From: Paludibaculum fermentans_A
GTDB lineage: Bacteria > Acidobacteriota > Terriglobia > Bryobacterales > Bryobacteraceae
NCBI RefSeq assembly: GCF_051172195.1
Contig: NZ_JBPJAQ010000001.1
Span: 2,108,001-2,172,000, forward strand
Length of the DNA stretch: 64,000 nt
Direction of reading: 5' to 3'
Shown: positions 37,970 to 49,000 of the stretch, piece after piece
Layout: each line of letters starts with the position of its first letter
Numbering within the stretch: the first letter of the stretch is position 1
Made by a program: the position numbers and the translations under genes
Notes under the pieces: model-generated
What the model was told of the DNA's origin: nothing
The model's input: only the letters and a program-made list of their open reading frames with translations
Databases searched by the model: none

Positions 37970-38956
37970 TTATTCGCCGCCGCTGACGGCGAGGCCGACG
38001 GGCACGAAGTAGACCTTCTGTGAAGCGGTGTCGAGCACCTGGGCGGGCTGTTCGCCGGCGATGCCGTTGCGCAGCAGGAACAGCGAGTTGGAGCCCATGC
38101 GGTCGAGGCCGCTGGGGACGAAGTCGAGGTCGAGGGCGCCCTTCAGTGAGTTGGAGCCGAGGTCGTAGGCGAGAATCTGGCGGGACTCGGCATTCGCCAC
38201 ATACAGCAGTTTGCCGTCCTGGGAGAGGGCGACGCCGACGGGGTCAGCCACCCCGCTGCCGGCTGAGGCCACACTGGCCAGATTGGGGTTTTGGGCCCAA
38301 TTGGTAACGCGGGTGACGGTGCTGAGGCCGCGGTCGGCCACATAGAGAGCATTGCCGGTGAGGAGCAGCGCGCCTGCCTGGGTGAGCGGCATGAGCATGC
38401 GGGGTTCGGCGCCGGCGGTGAGGAGATAGAGCGTACCGGAGGATTCACCCTGCGTGGCGGCGAAGGCGAAAGCCGCGTTCTTATCCAGAGCGAGGGAGAC
38501 GATGCGCTCGGTGATGCCGGACAGGCTGATGGAGCCGGCGAGTTTGGGCTCGGAGGCAAGGCCAGACCAGAGGTCCAGTTGGGTCGCATCCGCGTTGAGG
38601 AGCCCCGCGGACTCGGCGCCATCGCTCCAGACGACGCGTGAGGGGACGGCTGCGTCTTTGGCGAACTCACGCCAGACGGGTGCGCCGCCGTCGAGCCGCC
38701 GCACCAAATAAAGAGACTGATCCTTGGCAACCAAGGCATTGCGGCCATCGGGCGCGGTGGACGCGAAGTCGAACGAACGCACGAGGGGAGAGCCAGCGTA
38801 GGCGGAGCCGGGCATGCCGATGATGGGCCGCACGGAGCGGGATTGTTCATCGATCAACAGGCCGGAGACCGGACCGCTGAGGGCAGATTCCTGAGCCGCG
38901 GCGGAGCCTGCGGCCAGAGCCAAACAGAGAACAGCGCGTGTGGCTTTTTTCAACAT
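37970..38956 (-). CDS. Secreted beta-propeller protein of unknown function
   Basis: 328 residues with a signal peptide (MLKKATRAVLCLALAAGSAAAQE). The body consists of ~40-residue sheets such as VGVALSQDGKLLYVANAESRQILAYDLGSN and GNALYVADRGLSTVTRV, as in NHL/YVTN-type seven-bladed propellers. No catalytic motif is visible. It is 48 nt upstream of the FG-GAP gene on the same strand and may belong to that transcript. Confidence 0.7.
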   Translation of the reverse strand: MLKKATRAVLCLALAAGSAAAQESALSGPVSGLLIDEQSRSVRPIIGMPGSAYAGSPLVRSFDFASTAPDGRNALVAKDQSLYLVRRLDGGAPVWREFAKDAAVPSRVVWSDGAESAGLLNADATQLDLWSGLASEPKLAGSISLSGITERIVSLALDKNAAFAFAATQGESSGTLYLLTAGAEPRMLMPLTQAGALLLTGNALYVADRGLSTVTRVTNWAQNPNLASVASAGSGVADPVGVALSQDGKLLYVANAESRQILAYDLGSNSLKGALDLDFVPSGLDRMGSNSLFLLRNGIAGEQPAQVLDTASQKVYFVPVGLAVSGGE

Positions 38957-39090
38957 AAATCGGCCTCCAGAATGTCCCAGTGATCTAACTCTTATAGCAG
39001 ATTCGCCTTGCGGCAGAAAGGTTGCGCAATCCTTTAGGAAATCGGAGACGGGCCAGGCGGGGGCGATTGGGTTTGTTTCGGCGGCGGGGT

Positions 39091-39756
39091 TCAGCCGGCG
39101 AACTGGTCCAGGGGTTTGCCGGAGTCGGCGTGCTGGACAAAGCGGTTAGAGATGGCCTGGCTGTACTCAATAGCCGTGGGGATGCCGGATTCAAACCTCA
39201 GTTTGGCGAGGACCTGTTCGTACAAGGGACCCGAGAAGCGCCCGTTGACGAGCGGCTGGAGGCGGGTGACGTCGGTGAGGGGCGCATTCTCGGCGAAGGA
39301 CTGGATGGCGGGGGCGCTTTGAAGGAGGAGGGCGGAGCGTTCGGTCTGGAGTTTGCGGAGTTCGTTCAGGGCGCGATAGAGAGAGCGTTCGAGGTCGCGG
39401 CGATAGCGGGCGTAGCGTTCGAGGTTGGCGGCTTCGGGCCCGGGTTCGGCCAATGGGTTCGTTTCGGCGAGGATGAGGGACTCGAACGTTTCGATGCGGC
39501 GGAGGTTCCAGGAGTGGGAGAGGATGCGGTGGAAGAGCTCTTCCTCGATGCAACCGGTGGGGCGAGTTTGGAGGCGCAATTCGGCTGCGAGGGTGTCGAA
39601 CTCGATTCGCTCGTATTCGCCGATCTTCAGGGCGAGCGAGGTGAGGCCGTGTTTGCGGGCGTTCTGGGCGGACTGGGCTCTGCCTTCAGCGGAGGCGGGT
39701 CCGGTGGAAAGGCGAGCGTTGGCCTGGTTGGCGGTGACCTGAGCGGCGGAAGCCAT
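39091..39756 (-). CDS. Small acidobacterial family protein with 'STGPxxxEGRAxSxxNAxxHG' motif
   Basis: 221 residues from the ATG at 39754-39756 (MASAAQVTANQANARLSTGP), preceded by AAGGAG; a longer frame to 40071 is not supported. The N-terminus NARLSTGPASAEGRAQSAQNARKHGLTS is the hallmark of an uncharacterised protein family found in many copies in Acidobacteria. The rest is helical and acidic, with RRIETFESLILAETN and a Tyr/Arg-rich stretch RYARYRRDLERSLYRALNELRKLQ. No enzymatic motif is seen. In the leader, 24 nt upstream of the ATG, lies a terminator-like hairpin. Confidence 0.75.
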   Translation of the reverse strand: MASAAQVTANQANARLSTGPASAEGRAQSAQNARKHGLTSLALKIGEYERIEFDTLAAELRLQTRPTGCIEEELFHRILSHSWNLRRIETFESLILAETNPLAEPGPEAANLERYARYRRDLERSLYRALNELRKLQTERSALLLQSAPAIQSFAENAPLTDVTRLQPLVNGRFSGPLYEQVLAKLRFESGIPTAIEYSQAISNRFVQHADSGKPLDQFAG

Positions 39757-40083
39757 GATGGAAGTCTCCTTAGAAATAGAAAAAGCCGGCGTGGTGGCCG
39801 GCTGCGATTCCACGATAGCTGGTGTGGTCAAGGGCGATTCGCTGTTTGTTCTATCAGGGCTATTGAAAATAAAGGACAAATATATCTCAAAACCCTGTGA
39901 CGCCCGTTCAGAAGCCAGTGACCGGGAGATGGTAGGGGTGGAGAACGCGCTACCGACACCGTTGAGCAGCGGCAGGCTGGGGGTCATGCAGCCTGGCGGA
40001 CTTAGGCTCATCCGGGGACTTGCAGGGGACCCTGAAAAACGAGAGACTGGCTCTTGTTTGATCTCGTTCAATATAGGGTAAAA
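39757..40083. other. 327-nt divergent gap between the small family gene and the giant gene
   Basis: The minus-strand half carries the hairpin leader of the small gene. The plus-strand half leads to the giant gene, with AGGG about 6 nt before the ATG at 40084. No promoter was convincing. Plus- and minus-strand frames that read through this gap have no recognisable protein character. Confidence 0.4.
39780..39803 (-). terminator. Terminator-like hairpin in the 5' leader of a gene
   Basis: On the minus strand AGCCGGC (39803-39797), a 6-nt loop and GCCGGCT (39790-39784) form a perfect 7-bp GC stem followed by TTTT. It lies 24 nt before the ATG at 39756, ahead of the ribosome binding site. No minus-strand gene precedes it, so it would end a short leader RNA or act as an attenuator. 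Confidence 0.6.
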
Positions 40084-43000
40084 ATGTCCTTTTATCGTAA
40101 TTTGCTCGTGTTTTCAGTGATCACTCTGCCCTGGCAGGAGGCGTCATTGGAAGCAGCGCCCCAGAAGGTTGGGGCGTCACCAATCAGTTTCGAGCAAAAC
40201 GTGGGACAGATGAGCGGCCAGGCCCGCTTCGCCGTGCGAGGGGCATCCGAAGCGCTGTTCCTGGCGGCGGGCGAGGCAGTGTATGTGCGGGGGCCGCGCC
40301 TGACGACTGGACCGCCAGCGCGAAAGGCGATGGTGCCGGGAGGACGGCCGGACCTCACCGAAATCCTGGCCGCGGGCGTCCCGACCAAGCCCGGAGCAAC
40401 CGCTGCCGCCGCGGATGTTTCCGATCCGGCTGTCGTGCGGATGCAGTTTGCCGGCGCACAGGCGGCGGTCATCGCGGGTCACGAGTCGCGACCAGCCACG
40501 GGCAACTGGTTTTATGGCAACGACCGGTCGCGGTGGCGAGCCAATATCCCGAGTTTCGGACGGGTACGCTACGAGGGGCTGTATCCGGGCATTGACCTGG
40601 AGTTTCGTGGAGACGACGACCGGCTGGAGTACGATTTCGTCCTCGGGCCGAATGCCGATCCCGACCGGATCCGGTTGCGCTTCCAGGGAGCGCGGTCCCA
40701 GCGAATCAATGCCGAAGGAGACCTGGTACTGGAGACGCACCAGGGGCCCCTGGTGCATCGCAAACCGGTGTTATACCAGACGACGGCCACGGGGCGGCGG
40801 CGGGTGGACGGCCAATTCGCTCTGCTCGCTTCCGGCGAGGTGGCTTTTCGGGTGGGCGATTACGACCGAAGCCGGGCGTTGGTGATCGATCCCGTGGTGT
40901 ACAACACCCGGCTGGGCGGCGCCACAGCCGGGGTAAACGACGGCAAGAGCGCACCGTTGCATGTGACCTGGTATACGCCCCGCTACACAGCCGCTGACTC
41001 CTCCGGCAAGGTTTACGTCATCGGCTACACCACGGCCTGGGATTTTCCGGTCGTGAACGGGCCCCGCGTCACTCCCACGGGCGGGCTGTACCTGGCGAAA
41101 TTCGACCCGGCGCTTTCTGGTTCTGCCTCGCTGCTGTACTCGGCCGTGTTGGGCCCTGTGTTGCCCGACTTTTTCACAGGGCGGCATCAGCCGTTTCTGG
41201 CAGTGGACGATACGGGCAATGCCTATGTCACCTTCGCGGCAAAATCGGGCTTTCCCATCGTGGGCGGCTTCGACACGAGCGCGGGCGGCATGGAGGCGGC
41301 GTTGGTGCGCGTGGACACGACCAAGAGCGGGCTGCAGTCACTCGCCTACTCGACCTACATCGGCGGATCGAGAGACGACACGGTGTGGGGCATGGATCTC
41401 GACACAACCGGAAACGTATATGTCGCCGGGCACACCTCCAGTTGGGACCTGTCCATCACGCAGAACGCCTACGACATGACTTGCGGCACGAATGGCACTT
41501 GCGATGTGGCATTGACGCCGACCAACACGGACGCGTTCTTCATGAAAATCAACACTCGGCTGAGCGGGCAAAGCAGCCTGGTGTACGGTAGCTTTTTCGG
41601 CGGGTCGCTGTTCGAAATCCAGCCGACCATCAAGGTGAGCCGGTCCGGCCTGGTGTACCTGGTGGGACACACGCAGTCGGCTGATCTGCCCACCCGAAAT
41701 GCTTACGATACAAATTGCGGCGTCTCCAACTGCAACGGAGGCAAGTCCGGGGATATCTTCATCGCCAAGTTCGACCTCTCTGTGGCGGGCTCCAACGGGC
41801 TGCTTTATTCGACCTACTTCGGCGGCGATGGGACCATCGATGGGCATGATCCGTTTTCTTCCGGCCGGAGCTGGACTGGAGCGGAGTACGCGATCGATAT
41901 CGAGGTGGACGAGACCGGCAATCTCTTCCTGTATGGGATCTCGTTCCCCGATTCGCTGGGCAACTTCCCCTTGAAGTTGCCTTTTAACGCCAAATCGCAC
42001 TGGTCCGATTTCTTCTTCACTCGTATCGACACGACGCTCTCGGGCGAGTCCTCGCTAGTCTTCAGCACATATGTGATGGGACAAACGTTAACAGCCTTCG
42101 GTTTCGGCGAGATGGCGCGAGACGCCGAGGGCATGTTGTATCTGACCGGACTCTCCGACGACGCAGCCGCGCCCACCGCCAACGGGGCGCAGGGTGCGCC
42201 GCGAGGCGCAGGCGACGCGTTTCTGGTGAAGCTGGACCCCTACGCTACGGGAGCGGCGGCGTTGAAATACTCCAGTTACCTGGGTGGGAGTGGGTCTGAG
42301 TTGACATTCGGTGTGGAAGCGTTGGGCGCGGGCGTGGCCGTAGTTGCCGGGACGACGGATTCGGCCGATTTCCCGATGGTGAAGGCGTCGCAGTCCTTCG
42401 GCGGGAGCACTGACCTGTTCCTGGCACGCTTCGACACCACCAAGTCCGGAGCGGCATCCCTGCTCGAAGCCACCACCATTGGAGGGGAATCGGACGAAGG
42501 GGTTCAGCTTTGGGGTGGATCGTTCTCTGTCTCCTTGGCCACGGACGCCGCCGGGAACGCATACATCCATTCCTGGACCGACTCGTCGGCGTACCCTGCA
42601 ACCTCAAATGCCTGGCAAACCGGCCAGAATCCCGATGCGGCGGGCCAGGACCAGTTCCAGGAGTACCTGGTGACGGCTGTGCTGGCAAAACTCGCTCCGC
42701 CCAATTCGAGCTGCGAATACAAAGTGAGTCCGGGATCCCGGCTGATCCCTTATGTGGGGGGCGGTATTACGTTCAGCGTCGAGACCTCGGCAGGGTGCCC
42801 GTGGACGGCGTCGACGAATGCCTCCTTTCTGAGCTTTCCCTCCACCAACGTATTTAACGGCCCCGGCACGGTGGAGGTGCAAGTGGCTCCTTACGCCCGC
42901 ACCGATTACCCGCGACTGGGCTTCCTGACCATCGCCGGCAAGGTGGTCTCACTGGAGCAGAGTAACGCGCCATGCACCCCAGCGTTGTTGATTACGAACT

Positions 43001-46000
43001 ACATGGAGTTTCCAGTGGGAGGAGGTGCCGCGCTCGTCCAGTGGAGTGGGGACTGTCCGGCTTCCCCGTCCCGAAGTGAATCCTGGATCGACAAAGACTA
43101 CTCCGCCACCACGGCGAACAGCCAGAATTTCACGGTGGCCTCTAACGGCTACGGGCCGGCGGGATTTGTGCGGCAGGGGCGGATCAAGCTGAACGAACAG
43201 GATCTGGTGATCCGACAGGCCGGTCCGTCCTGCCCTAAGTATCTGGCCAATGGCCTGGTTTTGAAGGTGGGCGCGGCCGGCGTCGTCAATTTCCCCACAC
43301 CTGGAAGCACGTCTGCGGCGTGCCCGATCACATTCTCCAGTTCCGCACCGTGGATCGGGCTGACTGCCGGGATCACCGTGGCCGGTGGGGGGAACCGAAC
43401 GCTACTGACGGTGCAGCCCAACCCGAGCGCGACTACGAGAACGGGTCAGATCACTGTCTTCGATCAGGTGTATGACGTGGAACAGTCGGGCACGGGCTGC
43501 ACCTACACGGTGACGCCTTCCCCGCTGGTGCTGAGTGCTACAGACACGGTGGGGACACTGACGGTGAATACGACGGTTGGGTGCCACTGGACTGCCACAT
43601 CACTGGCTCCCTGGCTCCGAACCTCCGTTTACGGCGCAGCGGGTTCCGGACCGGGCACGTTCCAGGTCTATCCCAGCTACAACCAGACGCGGAACTTGAG
43701 AACCGGCTCCGTCTCGGTGGCTGGCACCGCAGTGACGGTGAGCCAAGCCGGGCTGAGCTGCGACTACACTGTCTCGCCGGCTGAGGTGACCATTCCCTAT
43801 CGGATGAGCGCGAGTAACTATGCTCAGGCGGTGCCCATCACCGTCACCACAGCAGCAGGCTGCCTGTGGGCGGGAGAGTCCAGCGCGGAGTGGGCGCCAT
43901 TCGGCGATGCGGCCACCAGCTACAGCACCACTGGTGTCAAGGGTGGTTCGGGTTCAGTGAGCCTGTGGATCGATCTGAATCCGGGGCCGCCGCGCCGGAG
44001 CGCCACGGTGACCGTAGCGGGCAAGACTGTGACGGTGACGCAGGAGGCCGATCCGAAGTGCACAGCTGTGCAGTTGCAGCAGCCGGCGATTACGATCGGC
44101 TCGGAGGTAACCGCCTGGGAGTCCAGCGCCAACGTCACAGGCGTGTGCACGCTATTGATCAGCACGGCGAGCCCATGGCTTTCCGTGGCTAACCGGTTCG
44201 TCTCAGCGAACAGCGGGTATGGCCCCGCCGCGGTGGGGCTTACAGCGGCTCGCAATCCCGGTGCGGCGCGCACGGCCACGGTACAAGTGTCCGACCAAGT
44301 GCTCACCGTGACGCAGGAGGCCGCTGGCGCCACCCCGTCGGTGACCTTCACCAGTTCAGTGGCGGGCCTGCCGTTCATGATCGACGGTGTACGGGTGGTG
44401 GCGCCGGCTGTGTTCAATTGGAGTCCCGGCACCTCCCACATTGCGGATCCGCCGGTCTTCTTTCAGGCCGACGCCTCGGCGCGTAGCCGCTACACCTTCG
44501 CCACCTGGAAGGAGGGCTCGCCGCGCGTGATGAATCTCACCGCGCCCTCCGCATCGCGCACCTTCACGGCCGTCTATTCAGCCGAGCATCTGCTAAAGGT
44601 GTCCTACAATCCGCCCGAGGCATGCAACCATGCCGCGCCGGCCGACATGTGGCGCGCGGCGGGCAGCGAGGCCTACGGTGGCTGCGACGACGTGGTGGCG
44701 CCCTATATGCTGCAGTCGGCGGTGGTGGATTCCGTGCCCGGCGGCAGCACACTGATGAACGGGCCGCACACCATTCAATACAACTATGTGAAGGGGGTCA
44801 CCGTCACGGTGAATACTGCCCCGGCGGGCCTGCAGATCTACTTGTCCGACGACGAAGAGTCAATCTGGAGTACGCCGTTTGTCCACCGAATGCTGCCCGG
44901 GGCCACGCTGCCCATCGGCATCGCTGGGATGCAGCCGGGCCAGAAGGGCATGCGATACCGCTTCCTGTCGTGGAGCGACGGCGGAGCGATCAGCCATGTG
45001 TTGACGGTACCCGCGACGCCTGGTAGCTCGTTCCAAGTCACCGCGCAAATGGAGGCACAGGCGCAACTGGTGCTGACATCCTATCCGTCCACGGGCGGCA
45101 CCTTGAAGGCCGAGCCTGCTTCGGCGGACGGCTACTACGTGGCCGGCACGTCGGTGAGCGTCACCGCCACGGCGACCGCAGGGCAGAAGCTCATGGGCTT
45201 TTCCGGCGGACTACAGGGATTGGCCAACCCACAGACTGTCATCGTGACTGTTCCAACTTATGTGGGAGCGACTTTCGGGAGCGGCTGCTGGACTACGGTT
45301 TCGCCCACCGCGGTGGATGCCGGGCCTCTTGGCGGCGGGCAGATGCTGCAGGTGGAAGCGCCGGCAGGGTGCCCGTGGGCTGTGCAGGCAGGCGCGACCT
45401 GGTTCGGCATCGCGGGAGTGACGTCGGGAATCGGCCCGATGACGCTGACGGCGACCGTGGCCGCCAACTCCGGTGGATCGCGTCAGGGCGTTTTAAAAAT
45501 CGGCTCAGTCGATGTGCCGGTGCGGCAGCAAGCAGCCTACCAGATCAGCTCTCTGGCTGGGGGCGGACCCGCCCAACTGCCGAAACTGATGACAGCTTCG
45601 GGAGACACGCCCGTGGTTGCCCCCGACGGCTCGGTGTTCTTCTCGGAATCCACGCCTTACAAAGGCGCGCGAGTGCTCCGTGTCTCAGCGTCGGGCAAGG
45701 TGAGCGTGTACGGCGGCAATGGCACCGCGGCCGATAGCGGTGACGGCGGACCGGCCCTGCTGGCTGGAATTCGTTCGATTAAGAGCATGGCGATGGACCG
45801 CGCCGGCAATCTCTATTTGAGCGATTGGTCTTCATACAAAATCAGGAGGATCGCCGCTGGCACCGGCATCATCACCACAGTGGCGGGCGCTGGCATACAG
45901 AGCAGCCTCTCTGCAGATGGAATACCGGCCATCTCGGCGGCTATCGACCCGCGGGCCCTGGCTGTGGACGCTCAAGGGGTTGTGCACTTCGTGGATGGAG

Positions 46001-49000
46001 CCAATCGCGTCCGTAAGATCGAGCCGGCGGGAGGCACGTTGGTGACGGTGGCCGGCAGCGCGCAATCCGGATTTGGCGGAGACCAAGGCCCGGCCGCGGC
46101 GGCGCTGTTCAGCTATATCTACGGCTTGGCGTTCGCGCCTAATGGAGATCTATATCTCAGCGATTCGGGCAACCATCGGGTGCGCAGGATACGGGCCGTC
46201 GACGGCACGGTGCAGACGGTTGCCGGGTCGGGGATTGTGGGTGCCTTTTCCGGAGAGAACGGGCCGGCAATCACCGCCATCCTGAAGTTGCCTTTCTGCG
46301 TCATCCTCGATGCGAACGGGAACCTGTTCTTTACTGATAGAGACGCTAATCGCATTCTGCGCGTGGATGCCGTCAGTGGCACGCTGACGAGGGTAGCCGG
46401 CACCGGCGCGACCGGCGTGACCACCAATGGTGGGCAGGCGACCCAAACGCCCTTCTCGAGCCCGTACCGGATTGCCCTCCTGGGCAACAGCCTGATTGTG
46501 GACGGCTATCCCCAGACCCATTCCGTCGACCTCGGCACAGGCCTGGTGAGCGGCTTCGCCGGGCAGACAACGGCCTCCTTCACCGCCACCAGCGAGGCCA
46601 CCCGCGCCGATCTGGCGGTTGGCCCCATGGCTTACGATGCGGCCGCCGGTGCGCTATACCTGCTCTCCGGCTATCAGGTGCTGCGGCTGAATCTGGGAAC
46701 CGGAGTTCTGGAGCCTTACGCCGGCACGGGCGTGAGTAATTACAGCAAGGTGGAGGGACCGGCGTTGTCGCTGCCGCTGTACCAACCGGTAAGCCTGGCC
46801 GTGGACGGATCAGGAAACCTCTACATCGCCGATGGCAACCAGGTGAGGAAGGTGGACGGTGCTACCCGGTTGATTTCGAGCTTTGCCGGCGCCTCGGGGC
46901 TGTATTGCGGCGGGGCTTCTCCACAACTTCTCACCGCGGGCGACGGCGGACCGGCGGCCAGCGCCGGCTTCTGCGCCGTCAGTTCACTGGCCTACGATGG
47001 AGCCGGAAGCCTGTATATCTCGGACCTCTACAGGATCAGAAAGGTGGACCTGAACACCGGCATCATCACAGCGTTCGCGGGAGCCGGATATGTCTCCGGC
47101 GCCTGGAACGTGCTGCGCACGGACATCTACTTCCAGGGGATACCGAGACCGATTGCCGCGGATAGCACCGGCGGGGTCTATTTCCTGGACCGGACCTGGA
47201 AGTCTTCCTGCCAGGCCGGCGTCTACCGGATCGACCCGGCCAGCAGCAAGAGCAGTTGCTTCGTCAGCGCGTTGAAATCCGTACCTGCGGCACCGACCAC
47301 TTTTGCGCTGGGCACTGATGGCTCCATCGCCCTATTCGGCAGCAATGCGGTGTTGCGCGCCAGCGGCCCGCAGGCCGATGTAGCCGGTATCGCGGGCCAG
47401 GAGAACTCGCCCGGCTTGGGGGCGCAGAGCGGATCGGCGTCAGCGGCCCGTTTCGGCGGCACCGCCACGCTATCACCCGGTCCTGGCGGCTCCTTCTTCG
47501 TCGCCGACACCGACAATGGGCGCATCCGGCAATTGTCGCCGGTCACGGACGGCATGAAGGTCCATCAGGTGGAAACGGCTCCGGCGGGGCTGTGGATCAC
47601 GGTGGATGGAGCTACTTACGCGGGCAGCCAGTCGTTCATCTGGCAGGATGGCAGCACCCACACACTTACGGTGGCAGCAGCGCAGGACGGATCCTCCACT
47701 GCCTATGCATTCAACAACTGGAGTGACGGAGGGGGCAGTTCTCACTCGATCACTGCTCCGAGTGCCGCCACGACCTATACGGCCTCGTACAAGACTCGCT
47801 ACCGGGTGGAGGGGAGCGCCACACCAGTGGCAGCCGGAACCGTGACACTGACCCCCGCCTCCCTCGATGGTTATTACGATTCCGGGTCGAACGTGAGGTT
47901 CCAGGCCAATCCCGCCAATGCCCAATCCACGTTTCTGAGCTGGGGCGGATCCCTGAGCGGTACAGCAAATCCGTTGTTGGCGACAGTCGTCGCTCCGTTG
48001 GGCGGAGTGGCGAGTTTCACCTCCTCGACCACCGGCTACACGATCAGTGGGAATGCCGGCGTGGCCGGGGCGTCCATCACGCTGACCGGCAGCAAAAGCG
48101 CCACCACACTGGCTGACGCGGCCGGGCGGTTCGCATTCCAAAATCTGCCAGCAGGGGGGAGCTACACGGTCACTCCTTCCGTTGCCAAGTACACCTTCAC
48201 TCCGTCAATTTCGTCGAGGACCAATCTCCAGAGCAATCAGATCGTTAACTTCACGGCTTTCTCGTCCGGAAGCCCGGTGCAGGCCTCGGTCATGGCCCGC
48301 TTGAATTGGAGCCTGAAGCTGAATGTGGATGGCACGTTATGGTCCTGGGGGGCCAATCTCGAGGGTGAACTGGGCGACGGGACACTGCGGTCGCGCAGCC
48401 TACCCGCGCAGGTGAGCGGGCTGACTTCGGTCGTGACAGCGGCGACGGGGTCGAACCACGGTTTAGCTGCCAGGAGCGATGGGACGGTATGGGCATGGGG
48501 CCTGAACAGCAGTGGTCAGCTAGGGGACGGCAGCGTTCAACTCCGTCCCAGCCCGGTGCAGGTTACCGGCATCACCGGCGTCATCGGGTTGAGCGGGGGC
48601 GCCCGGCACAGTCTTGCGGTCAAGTCCGATGGCACGGTATGGGCCTGGGGCAGCAACACCTATGGGCAGTTGGGCGATGGCGGAACTACAACCCGCACGA
48701 CTGCAGTCAAGGTTTTAGGATTGTCGGGTGTTGTGGCCGTTGCGGCGGGAGACTACTTCAGCCTGGCGCTCAAGAGCGACGGCACAGTCTGGTCCTGGGG
48801 CTACAACAATAACGGGCAGTTGGGCGACGGCACGACAACGACGCACCTGGCGCCAGTGCAGGTTCCCGGGCTATCGGAGATCCTGGCGCTGCGTGGAGGG
48901 AGTTCGTCCGCATATGCCCTGAGATCCGATGGCAGCGTTTGGGCTTGGGGCGACAACAACTACGCCCAATTGGGGGACGCGAGCGGAACCCAGAGGAGTT

